NCBI GenBank assembly: GCA_030425285.1
Contig: JAUIAY010000006.1
Coordinates: forward strand, 1-64,000
Length of the DNA: 64,000 bases
From: Bacteroidia bacterium
GTDB lineage: Bacteria; Bacteroidota; Bacteroidia; Flavobacteriales; Flavobacteriaceae
Reading direction: 5' to 3'
The position numbers and the translations under genes are program-made. The notes under the pieces were generated by a model. The model saw only the letters and a program-made list of their open reading frames with translations, made no database searches and was not told the origin of the DNA. Each line of letters begins with the position of its first letter. Position 1 is the stretch's first letter. Below are positions 1-9,800 of this stretch, in pieces.

Positions 1-3000
1 TCTGGCAATACATCATTAGGCGTTGGCAAGGTGTTCACTACCAAAGTTAATGTGGTCATTGAAGAACAACTGGCTCCACTGGTGGTTTCTGTAACCGTTA
101 CAAAAATTGTTTGTGGGTTGTGTGGCAATCCACCAACCGATGTGTTCTGATAAGACGTATCATTAGAAATTGGGTTGTTTGGAATATCGGCCATTGTTTC
201 AAAATAATTCACGCTCAACGTCACATCTCCTCCAGTGTATGAATCATTTTGGGTTGTCAGATCAAAAATCGCATAACCATCATTGTCATTGGAATCATCA
301 CATATTTCAAAAATACCGTCCTCTGCTTCTGTAGGGATGACCGGCAATGGGTTCACCATCAAATCAAACTGGCCTACCTTGGTACAGCCGTTTGCTCCTT
401 CCAACCGGACATAAATAGTCGTGTTCCCCGAGACATAGTCCGATAATTGGGGGGCTACTATTGGATTGGCTCCAGGTGTTGCCTCTGCATCTGCCAATGT
501 CTCGTGGTAAGTAAGGATATAGTCTACAGGATTTTGTGTACCGTAAATGGTAGCGTCCATGGTTGTCAAATCAAACGACGCTGTACCATCAAAATCGTCA
601 TCACATATCACATACGGATCAATGGATGTTGGTATTTCAGGGGTTGGCTCTACTATCAACTGCAACTGCACGATGGCCGGGCAGCCATCATTGTCGCCAT
701 AATCAACACGCACGTAGATTATCTGACCAGCAACGTTTGACAGGGTGTCTCCCTGTGGGTTCACGTCATCCTGTGCGTTTTGAAGCGTCAGGTGGAAGGA
801 CACGTCCAGTGTCGGGTCATTGGCCAAGATCTCATCCCTGGTGGTCGATAGATCGAAATCACCCAAATTGTCATTGTCGGGATCACAATACGTCAATGGT
901 GTCAACGGAGCGACCGTTGGGCCATTGGTTACATTTAAAACCATAGTCGTAGTCGTGTAACATCCCGTATTGGAATCCTCAACCCTAACGTATACTGTTT
1001 CTCCATCGGTTCCTACATAGGCCGTATCTGAAGGTGAGACTTCTGGAGTACCATTTTCGGCAGCAACCATACTGTTGTGATAGGTAACCACATAATCTGA
1101 ATTATTGGCCGTAATCTCACCGTTCTTTACCGTCAAGTCCATTTCTACCATGCCATCAGAAATATCATCGTCGCATCTAACTAACGGCGTTGGGTCTATT
1201 ATTGTCGGGGTTTGGTTTACTACAATAGTCATTGTTTGACCAACAGCACACTGTCCGGAGTTGGGTGTGAAAGTATAGGTTGTTGTAATCGAATTATCCA
1301 ACGCTGGATTCCAAGTTCCGGTAATCCCATTATTGGATGTTGTAGGTAATGGCGAAAGTGTTTCTCCAATACAAATTGGTGAAACTTGCGTAAATGACGG
1401 CACTATTGCAGTATTCACCACAATTTCCATAGTTTGCGTCGTTGCGCATACTCCAGCATCAGGTGTAAACGTATAAGTTGTGGTTGTTGTGTTATCTATT
1501 GCTGGACTCCAGGTTCCAGTAATGCCATTATTAGATGTTGTAGGTAACGCTGATAAAGGTTCGCCATTACAAATAGGTGCTACCTGTGTAAATGTTGGTG
1601 TCACAACTGGCTCAACCACTATTGTCATCGTTTCAACTGTACCACATTGTCCAGAATCGGGTGTAAACGTGTAAGTAGTCGTTGTTGCATTATCAATCGC
1701 TGGGCTCCAGGTTCCCGTAATCCCATTATTGGATGTTGTTGGCAATGCTGCTAAAGTATCGCCACTACAAATTGGAGGTACTTGTGTAAACTCTGAAGTT
1801 ACAATTGGATTAACAACAACTTCCATTGTTTGAGGAGCTGCACATTGTCCAGAATCGGGTGTAAACGTATACGTTGTTGTAGTTGTATTATCTATAGCAG
1901 GACTCCAAGTTCCCGTAATACCGTTATTGGAAGTCGTTGGTAATGGCAATAGTGTATCACCACTACAAATAGGCGCTACCTGATTAAAAGTTGGTGTTGC
2001 AGAAGGATTCACCACAATTTCCATAGTTTGTGTCGTCGCGCATACTCCTGTATCTGGCGTAAATGTATAGACCGTGGTTGTTGTATTATCAATCGCTGGG
2101 CTCCATGTCCCAGTAACTCCATTGTTCGAGGTTGTTGGTAATGCTGATAAAGGCTCGCCATTACAAATAGGTGCTACCTGATTAAATGTTGGCGTTACAA
2201 CAGGATTAACAACTATCTCCATCGTTTCTATGGTTCCGCATTGTCCAGTATCTGGTGTAAACGTATAGGTAGTCGTTGTAGTGTTGTCTATCGCAGGGCT
2301 CCATGTCCCAGTTATACCATTATTAGATGTTGTAGGTAATGCTGCTAACGTATCGCCACTACAAATAGGTGATACTTGTGCGAATTCGGAAGCAACAACT
2401 GGATTAACAACAATTTCCATAGTAACTACCGTTCCACATTGTCCAGCATCTGGAGTAAACGTATAAGTCGTGGTTGTTGTATTATCCAATGCTGGGCTCC
2501 AAGTCCCGGTAACTCCATTGTTGGAGGTTATTGGCAACGCTGCCAATGTTTCACCACTACAAATGGGTGATACCTGCGTGAATTCGGAAGTGACATTAGG
2601 ATTTACAACTATTTCCATGGTCTGTGTTGTTGCACATTGACCAGCGCTAGGTGTAAATGTGTATATGGTCGTTGTAGTATTATCTATAGCTGGACTCCAA
2701 GTTCCCGAAACACCATTATTCGAGGTAGTTGGCAAAGCCGTTAAGGCTTCACCGTTACAAATAGGATCAACTTGTGTAAATAATGGAGCAACAGAAGGAT
2801 TTACTGTAACTGTTGTCGTTTCGGTAAGTGTTTGCGAACAAATTACATCACCAGATGCATTCAAAACTTGTGCATTAACTAAATCAATAGTTGTATTTAC
2901 ACTGGGGCTTTCGGTAATTATTCCTGTACCACTAGCATCTAAAAGTATATCTTGAGTGGCTCCGCTATTTAATGTATAATGAATCGTAGCATTTGGTGTT

Positions 3001-3905
3001 CCCGTTATAGTGAAAGTTATACTATCACCATCACAAATAGTAGTTGGAGCGACCGATACCATAGCATCTGGAATGGGTGATACAACAAGATTAAAATCAA
3101 TTAAGGTGTAACAATCCGTAACACTGGACAATACTTTAGCGTAAATCTGTTGTGGATTGGAGGTGTTTGCATAAATTCCTGGTAACTGATTAATCCCATC
3201 GGTAGCATCGGCTAGATTGGCAAAATACTCAACAGTTTCATTAGCCAAATCATTACTAATACTACTATTAAGACCAAATAAATTAAAAATCCCTATATCA
3301 GGCGTGCTACTACAGGTTATTTGATCGTCAATGGCATTAGGTTCAGGTGGTGCCGGAAAAGCGCCAGTACCATCCATGGCTGTTCCTGTCCATTCTAATT
3401 CAAAACCTCCTCCACCAGCAGGTCTATCTATAACAATGTAATAAGTTTCCCCAGGGTTTACGGTTAACCAATATACATAACCATTTCCATTGGCTCCAGG
3501 TCCTGTTTGCGTAAGCGTTGTGCTACCATTTATACCTGTGTGATTATTTGGAAGTCCAGCTTGATTTGGATTAGTAGTTGCACAACGTATAGGGGTTCCT
3601 AAATTAGAGCAAACCCTATTTGGCCCATATACCCAAAAATCATAGTCAACATTTATATCGGGGTCATCAGGTATTAAATCAAAACCCAATGTTCCTGCTT
3701 GAACAATATTAACTTCTAGCCAAATTGAGTTGTGTTCAAATCCTCCACACCCTGAAACTTCTTGAGTGTTACCCATACCTGTAGCGTTTGACATAAACGT
3801 TCCATTTCCACATACGGTAACAGCATCAATACAATCATTTGGCTCTTGAGCTTGAATCTGAAAAACTAAAGCTAAAAAAAAACTTAATGTTAAATACTTC
3901 CTCAT
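1..3905 (-). CDS. Giant secreted repeat protein, partial (C-terminus beyond left edge)
   Basis: An open minus-strand frame runs from the ATG at 3905 off the left edge, so only the N-terminal 1301 codons are visible. It begins with a signal peptide (MRKYLTLSFFLALVFQIQAQ). Next comes a domain beginning EPNDCIDAVTVCGNGTF, which resembles the cysteine-containing adhesin-like N-domains of flavobacterial surface proteins. Then come eight 66-residue repeats containing NNGxTGTWSPA and TYTFTP motifs (about 1225-2808), and longer repeats of about 95-100 residues with the pattern CDxDxDGxxxFDLT (about 1-1200). These repeat types are common in T9SS substrates of Bacteroidota. The sorting domain would lie outside the window, so type A or B is undetermined. 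It is probably the last visible gene of a same-strand group with the PorE-like gene, 58 bases upstream. A function as a surface adhesin or gliding-related protein is inference. Confidence 0.85.
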   Translation of the reverse strand, partial: MRKYLTLSFFLALVFQIQAQEPNDCIDAVTVCGNGTFMSNATGMGNTQEVSGCGGFEHNSIWLEVNIVQAGTLGFDLIPDDPDINVDYDFWVYGPNRVCSNLGTPIRCATTNPNQAGLPNNHTGINGSTTLTQTGPGANGNGYVYWLTVNPGETYYIVIDRPAGGGGFELEWTGTAMDGTGAFPAPPEPNAIDDQITCSSTPDIGIFNLFGLNSSISNDLANETVEYFANLADATDGINQLPGIYANTSNPQQIYAKVLSSVTDCYTLIDFNLVVSPIPDAMVSVAPTTICDGDSITFTITGTPNATIHYTLNSGATQDILLDASGTGIITESPSVNTTIDLVNAQVLNASGDVICSQTLTETTTVTVNPSVAPLFTQVDPICNGEALTALPTTSNNGVSGTWSPAIDNTTTTIYTFTPSAGQCATTQTMEIVVNPNVTSEFTQVSPICSGETLAALPITSNNGVTGTWSPALDNTTTTTYTFTPDAGQCGTVVTMEIVVNPVVASEFAQVSPICSGDTLAALPTTSNNGITGTWSPAIDNTTTTTYTFTPDTGQCGTIETMEIVVNPVVTPTFNQVAPICNGEPLSALPTTSNNGVTGTWSPAIDNTTTTVYTFTPDTGVCATTQTMEIVVNPSATPTFNQVAPICSGDTLLPLPTTSNNGITGTWSPAIDNTTTTTYTFTPDSGQCAAPQTMEVVVNPIVTSEFTQVPPICSGDTLAALPTTSNNGITGTWSPAIDNATTTTYTFTPDSGQCGTVETMTIVVEPVVTPTFTQVAPICNGEPLSALPTTSNNGITGTWSPAIDNTTTTTYTFTPDAGVCATTQTMEIVVNTAIVPSFTQVSPICIGETLSPLPTTSNNGITGTWNPALDNSITTTYTFTPNSGQCAVGQTMTIVVNQTPTIIDPTPLVRCDDDISDGMVEMDLTVKNGEITANNSDYVVTYHNSMVAAENGTPEVSPSDTAYVGTDGETVYVRVEDSNTGCYTTTTMVLNVTNGPTVAPLTPLTYCDPDNDNLGDFDLSTTRDEILANDPTLDVSFHLTLQNAQDDVNPQGDTLSNVAGQIIYVRVDYGDNDGCPAIVQLQLIVEPTPEIPTSIDPYVICDDDFDGTASFDLTTMDATIYGTQNPVDYILTYHETLADAEATPGANPIVAPQLSDYVSGNTTIYVRLEGANGCTKVGQFDLMVNPLPVIPTEAEDGIFEICDDSNDNDGYAIFDLTTQNDSYTGGDVTLSVNYFETMADIPNNPISNDTSYQNTSVGGLPHNPQTIFVTVTETTSGASCSSMTTLTLVVNTLPTPNDVLP
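1225..2808 (-). repeat. Eight tandem 198-bp coding repeats
   Basis: Equivalent bases of the conserved GTWSP segment lie at about 1306, 1504, 1702, 1900, 2098, 2296, 2494 and 2692, so the period is exactly 198 bp (66 codons) with no indel across eight copies. The outer bounds are approximate. Copies differ mainly at synonymous or conservative positions. Each encodes a beta-rich module ending in a TMEIVVNP-type strand. Confidence 0.9.
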
Positions 3906-3963
3906 ATATCAATCACTTTCCCCTTGTCAACTATAAAAATAACTAAAAGCTAGATAATTTCAT

Positions 3964-5832
3964 TTAATTCTTTACAATCAAAAATTCTGAACGTCTGTTT
4001 TGTGCATCTTCCTCTTCAGTACATTTAGACTTACAATCAATCTTTGGATCAGAACTACCAACACCTTTTGCAGAAAGACGTTCTTTAGCAATACCTTTTG
4101 ATATTAAATACTGAACGGTTGCTTGAGCGCGTTCTTCTGATAATTTTAAATTGTACTCTGAACTTCCTTTAGTATCTGTATGCGATTTTACCAGTATATT
4201 CATTTCTGAATAATCACTCATGATTTTCACAAGCTTATCCAATTCAAAAGCTCCTTGCTGCGTTATGTTACTTTTATTGAACTCAAAATAAATGTTATTC
4301 AATTTCACTTCTCTTTCAGTTATCATGTCATTTACAGGATTTAAAGCAGCATTAACGGTTAACTTATCTTTTTTGATTCCTGAAACAGGAATAGTCATAC
4401 TGTCATAGCCTTCTTTTGAAACTGTAACGTAATAATCCTGTTTACACAACACATTGAATACTGCTTCTCCATTAGAATTACTCGCTAATTCCTCAATACC
4501 ATTGTTCATTGAATTTTTGAGTTCTACTTTAGCTCCCGAAATGGTTGAACCTGAATTAGAATCAGTCACGGAAGCAATAATATCAACATAACAAATAGGA
4601 ATGGCTGTGTAAATATTGTCAACACCTGAACGGTTAGAAGAAAAATAAGCGATTTCCTTTAGTGTATTAATACTAAAAGCGAAATCGTCTCTTTTAGTAT
4701 TTACTGCGTTTCCCAGGTTTATAGCATTTTCATTTTTACTTAAATCAACCTTAAAAATGTCAAAACCTCCAAGACCTTGTCTACCGCTTGATGCAAAATA
4801 GAGGATATTTTCACTTATAAAAGGGAAACCTTCTTTTCCTGGTGTATTAACTCTAGATCCTAAATTTTCTGGCTCTCCATAAGAATTCCCATCGATACTA
4901 ACTTTCCAAATATCGGTATCTCCCAGCCCTCCTGGCATGTTAGACGCAAAATATAGCGTCTTTCCATCACTACTCAAGCTAGGGTGACTCACTGAATAGT
5001 CATTACTGTTAAAAGGTAAAGCAATAATATTGTCCCACTTACCATCAATCAAAGTAGCTTTATATAAGCCTTGTTGAGCTAGTTTTACCTGATTATTTTT
5101 TAATTTTTTGAAATTTCCTTCACTGTGTCCATCTCGAGAAAAAATCATAGTCTTTCCATCAGCACTTAAAGCAATAGGACCATCATGGTATGGTGTATTT
5201 AAACTTTTTACCGGTTCAGGTTCAGACAACGTACCATCAGCATTCCTAACAGATTTATAAATATCTAAATAGGAACTTTTAGTCCATTTATCTTCTTTCG
5301 TACTTTTATTTCTAGTACTAACAAAATATAGAATATTATCATTTGAGAGAATTGCTCCAAAATCGCTCTGTTCATTATCATTAATTTTTGCAGCATCAAC
5401 CTCATAAAGTTTAGACTTGTCATTAAGCTCAGAAAGATAATTTGGATTTTGTAAGTGAACCTTAGCGCGCTCATCATTTGGCATCATTTCAGAAAACTTG
5501 TCCATTTGTTTATTTGCCAGCTCGTACTTCCCTTGAGATTTTAATACTTGCGCATATCTATAATACGTTTCTGCATCTTGTTGAGATTCTACTGCTTTTG
5601 CATACCATTTAGAAGCTTCTTCTACATTAAAAATATTGTAATAACTGTCCGCTAACTGCTTATAAACATGCGGGTCTGCATTATCCTTATCAACTAGTTT
5701 AAGATAAGATTCGATAGCTTCAACATACTGATAACTATCAAAAAGTTTATCAGCGTTTTCCGATTGCTTGCTTTGTCCGAAGCTAACCAGAGTTATAAAA
5801 GCAAAACTTAAGAGACTATATATTTTTTTCAT
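3964..5832 (-). CDS. PorE-like OmpA-family protein of the T9SS
   Basis: The 622-aa protein has a signal peptide (about 1-20), TPR-like helices (about 22-150), a PD40/WD40-type beta-propeller segment with repeated DGKTLYFASN-like blades (about 155-415), a carboxypeptidase-regulatory-like beta domain (about 418-500) and a C-terminal OmpA-like peptidoglycan-binding domain (about 504-622, with SHTDTKGSSEYN and LSEERAQATVQYL). This order matches PorE of the type IX secretion system, known to tie outer-membrane components to peptidoglycan. It lies 19 bases downstream of a PorP/SprF gene, a very common pairing in Bacteroidota. Flavobacterial genomes often carry several such pairs, each next to its own large secreted protein, so this could be a paralogue dedicated to the neighbouring giant proteins and not the core PorE. 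Confidence 0.85.
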   Translation of the reverse strand: MKKIYSLLSFAFITLVSFGQSKQSENADKLFDSYQYVEAIESYLKLVDKDNADPHVYKQLADSYYNIFNVEEASKWYAKAVESQQDAETYYRYAQVLKSQGKYELANKQMDKFSEMMPNDERAKVHLQNPNYLSELNDKSKLYEVDAAKINDNEQSDFGAILSNDNILYFVSTRNKSTKEDKWTKSSYLDIYKSVRNADGTLSEPEPVKSLNTPYHDGPIALSADGKTMIFSRDGHSEGNFKKLKNNQVKLAQQGLYKATLIDGKWDNIIALPFNSNDYSVSHPSLSSDGKTLYFASNMPGGLGDTDIWKVSIDGNSYGEPENLGSRVNTPGKEGFPFISENILYFASSGRQGLGGFDIFKVDLSKNENAINLGNAVNTKRDDFAFSINTLKEIAYFSSNRSGVDNIYTAIPICYVDIIASVTDSNSGSTISGAKVELKNSMNNGIEELASNSNGEAVFNVLCKQDYYVTVSKEGYDSMTIPVSGIKKDKLTVNAALNPVNDMITEREVKLNNIYFEFNKSNITQQGAFELDKLVKIMSDYSEMNILVKSHTDTKGSSEYNLKLSEERAQATVQYLISKGIAKERLSAKGVGSSDPKIDCKSKCTEEEDAQNRRSEFLIVKN

Positions 5833-5851
5833 TTTTTAAATTACTTTTAGA

Positions 5852-6787
5852 TTAGAAGAATCTTGGTGAAACGGATACTTTTTTCGGGAAGTTCAAATCG
5901 AACAACAACATAATTTCGTGTGAACCAGAGGTTCTTACATTTAGCTCTGATGTTACATAATCGTAAGCATAGCCAATGCGTAATGAAGGGGTTATAGCAA
6001 AATTAGCCATAGCTCCTACCGAATCATCTAAACGATAGGTTGCTCCCAACTCAAATTTCTCAAAAAACAGGAAGTTTGCCGAGACATCCAAAGAAGTTGG
6101 TGCTTCAAAAGCAGACTTCAACAAGAACGATGGTTTAAATTTGGTGTTATCTGATAAATTAAATACATATCCAGCAGATAAAAAGTAATGCATAACATCT
6201 GTTCCGTACTTAAATTCCTGTCCATTATTGGTTATATCCAAATATGTGTTTTTTAACATATTAGGGATTGAAAAAGACAGGTAATATTTATCTGTATAGT
6301 AAAACAATCCAGCTCCAATATTTAAATGAGTGTTGCTAGTGTTTTCACTAAAGGCCTCATCATTGGCATCTGGCACATAGCCATTACCAATATCACTATA
6401 TAAGCCTATTTTTTGGAATGTTGCACCAGCCTTCAAACCAAAAGCTAAACGGTGTTCACCTCCAAGATTTAATGTATAGGAAAAATCTGCATAAGTGTTG
6501 GTTTCTTCAACAGGTCCAATCTTGTCTGAAACAATCGATAATCCTATACCTACATTTTTTCCTACTAGACTGTGAGCTGAAAACGTTGCCGTTTTTGGAG
6601 CATCATTGATACTCACCCATTGCGATCTATATAATAATCCAAGTGCCAAACCTTCTTTAGATCCAGCATAGGCAGGGTTAATCACATTCATGTTGTACAT
6701 ATATTGCGTATACTGTGGGTCTTGTTGAGCCTGTGTACTTGCAAGTGTTATAAATACTAGTGTTATTGCAAAATATATTCTTTTCAT
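5852..6787 (-). CDS. PorP/SprF family type IX secretion outer-membrane protein
   Basis: The protein begins MKRIYFAITLVFITLASTQAQ and is followed by the family hallmark QDPQYTQYMYNMNVINPAYAGS and alternating beta strands typical of a membrane barrel (about 311 aa in total). PorP/SprF proteins associate with T9SS substrates carrying type B sorting domains and with gliding adhesins such as SprB. The start at 6787 gives a standard signal peptide; an upstream in-frame ATG at 6811 would add MKKQYHTP before it. The gene lies 30 bases after the giant type B substrate and 19 bases before the PorE-like gene. That order implies a dedicated export or anchoring partner for the substrate (inference). Confidence 0.93.
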   Translation of the reverse strand: MKRIYFAITLVFITLASTQAQQDPQYTQYMYNMNVINPAYAGSKEGLALGLLYRSQWVSINDAPKTATFSAHSLVGKNVGIGLSIVSDKIGPVEETNTYADFSYTLNLGGEHRLAFGLKAGATFQKIGLYSDIGNGYVPDANDEAFSENTSNTHLNIGAGLFYYTDKYYLSFSIPNMLKNTYLDITNNGQEFKYGTDVMHYFLSAGYVFNLSDNTKFKPSFLLKSAFEAPTSLDVSANFLFFEKFELGATYRLDDSVGAMANFAITPSLRIGYAYDYVTSELNVRTSGSHEIMLLFDLNFPKKVSVSPRFF

Positions 6788-6817
6788 TGGTGTATGATAT
6801 TGCTTTTTCATATTTGA

Positions 6818-9800
6818 TTAATGTGCTCTGTTTATATAAACCCACCCTGTGACAGAGCTTCCATCTTCTTTTTGGATACTGTAGTAGTAAGTTCCATCTG
6901 GCAAGTCATTACCGTTATTGGACTGTCCATACCATTGATTGGTATAAGCACCACTAAACTTATAAACTTCGCGTCCATGACGGTTAAAAATAATCACGTT
7001 TGTTGCACCATAATCTGTAAGGTCAAACGTATCGTTTTTACCATTTCCGTCTGGCGAAATACCCCTAGGTATTTGAACGTCATTACAAGCCAATTGGTCA
7101 ACAGTATATGATGTGGTTGTTGAGCAACCTCCAAAATCTACAGTAAGACTAATTTGCAATGGAGTTGTAATGTTACTATTTTGGTTTGCATATTGAGTAA
7201 CATTGAAGGTTTCAGAGTTTTCACCTACTACATTCCCATTTGTATCCATCCAAGTAAATGTCACTTCATTTGGATTGTACGAACCGTTAACTGGCGAAGC
7301 TGTTAACCAATAATCATTATCATTACAAGCTCCCTCAATAGCCACTTCTATTTGATCTAAAATAGTTATGTCAAACATGCTGATACTACCTTGAATACAA
7401 TTGTCCAAATCTTCTACGATTTCATAAATCACTGTATAATTACCAACTGAACTTGAAGCTACATTAATCTCTCCTGTTGAAGCATTGATATTAAGGCCTG
7501 TTTCAGCAGAGAAAATACCACCCATTGTAAAGTCAGCACCTAATTCTGGAAGTATATTTTGACTGTCAGCACAATACAAATCATTGGCATAGGTAAAATC
7601 AGTATTAGATATTGTTACCTCAACCACCTCTATACTTGTAGTAAATGTTCCATTGGTTATACAATTTTCGGAATCACCATTATAGGTATAGGTTATGCTG
7701 TGTGTGCCTGTAGTTGCTGTAGTAAGATCTAGCTCTCCTGAAGTTTCGTTTACTGTTACTGTAGTGGACGTAAATGTACCACCTGATGTAAAACCAGTTC
7801 CTAAACTAGGTAAAACTGTTTCAGATGCTAGCGCACAGAATGGTCCAGAACCATAATTAAACTCTGTAATTGGAGTTGTAGTTTCAAGGATCATAATCAT
7901 AAAAGTACTAACAGAACCTTCAGTACAAGTACTTAAGTCCTCATTGATTTCATAACTAACCGTATAGTTACCAGCAACACTAGTATCTGTACTAATTTCA
8001 CCCGTATTGGCATCTAAAGTTAATCCAGTTTCTGCACTAAATGTCCCTCCAGAAGTAAAGCCAGTTGCCAATGTTGGCACAATAGTTCCTGTTTCAGTAC
8101 AATAAGTATCTTCATCATAAGTAAATATAGTCACTGGAACTATGGTTTCTACAATTTCTATAGTAGTTGTAGTGCTTCCACCTTCAACACAATTATCAGG
8201 GTCGGCATCGTACGTGTAGGTAATATCATGTGTTCCTACAGTACCAGATGTTAAATCTACTTCACCTGTTACTGCATTAACTGTAATAGATGTAGCACTA
8301 AAGGTGCCTCCCATCGTAAATCCAGCATCTAAAATAGGTGTTACTGAACTATCATTTATTAAACAAAACTGGGCATTCCCGTAGTTGAAACCTGTAACTG
8401 GAGTTATAGCTGTAGTAATATCAATAGTTGCCGTAAATGTACCTGCAAGTGTACAGTTGCTGGTATCTCCATTGAATGTATAGAGAATATCATGAACTCC
8501 TAATGAAGCAGTAGTCATATCTATTTCACCTGTAGTGGCATCAACAGTTACTGTACTTGAAGTAAATGTTCCACCTGTCGCAAAACCAGTACTTAATATA
8601 GGCAATTGGTTTTCAGTAGTAACAATGCATGTTGTGTCATAACTAAAGGTCAGTTCTGGTGTGATGGCATCATTAATTGTAACTACAATTTCCGCACGAG
8701 GTCCTTCACAACCATTTGTATCTTCATGGGCCACATAGTATGATGTGCTACCCACAACTGACGTATCTGGTGTTGGAGCTGTTGTACTTCCTGTTCCTCC
8801 AACTTCTTGGGTGTACCATACTAAAGAATAACTACCACTTGCTGTTGCCATTAATGGCTCAGCTGTACCATTTAAACAATATTCTACTGGAGATTCTACA
8901 GTAGGTATTTCTGAAATACCATTATAGGTCAGTTCAATAGTGTTTTCGCAGTAGCGCGTTTCCCATGTAAAGCTGTAAGTTCCTGGTCGTATAAAACCAG
9001 AAATAGTTGTTGTGTTACTATTGGCATCATCAAAAATGACTGTTCCAGGGTTCGTGTCTGCTGCCACCCAAGTACCTGAACCATTAGCTTCAAGCGTTAT
9101 GGTTGGGTTGGTACAATCAACTTCAGAAGGTTGAGAAATAATTTCATTATTAGGTACAAAACTAACGGCATCAAGTGTGTTTCCAATATTGTCTGACCCA
9201 TTGGCTCTAAAAATAAATCTCGTAATATTTTGTCCTTCAGGCACACTGTATTCTCCTGACACTAACTGCCATGCAGCATCACCAGGGTGTGAAGTTACCT
9301 GTGCGTATGGTCCTCCAGGAGGGCCTGCTAGTAGTTCTATCGTGTTTCCAATAAATCTACCATAATGTGCAAAGCTGTAATTAAATAAAGTAATTTCAGA
9401 TGTATCAAAATCTCTGTAATAACCTTTAACATTAATATTGTCATTTTGATCTATGGTTGTACCTTGATCAGATAATATTTGAACCATTTGACCACCTTCA
9501 TAAGGCGAAAACCCTGGTGCATTCAATGATTCCCAAATAAAGATCGAATCAGAAGAATCTAAATTACAGCGCCATCCTGGAATGACCTTCATATCTTTAA
9601 TTGTGGTAATACCACTTAAACCATTTAAAGCTGGTTCTTCAAACCCTCCATTTACGGCATGATTAAAACTACAGGCATCTACTGGGGTTTTAACACATAC
9701 ATTAAAGGTATATTCATAACTTTCAGTAGCATCGAGAGTCACTCGCAATTTATAGTTGTCCCCAATAACTAATTCTGATGTGTAATAGGTTGTTAAGAGG

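Noticed and set aside
563-946. Plus-strand frames within 249-2955
   Set aside because: They are antisense to the repeat-rich coding region of the partial giant protein and repeat with its 198-bp period.
1225-2808. Tandem repeats as non-coding satellite or CRISPR
   Set aside because: The period is exactly 66 codons and the frame stays open across all copies.
6821-7111. Plus-strand 96-aa frame
   Set aside because: Antisense to the sorting domain of the giant type B protein, which is unmistakable.
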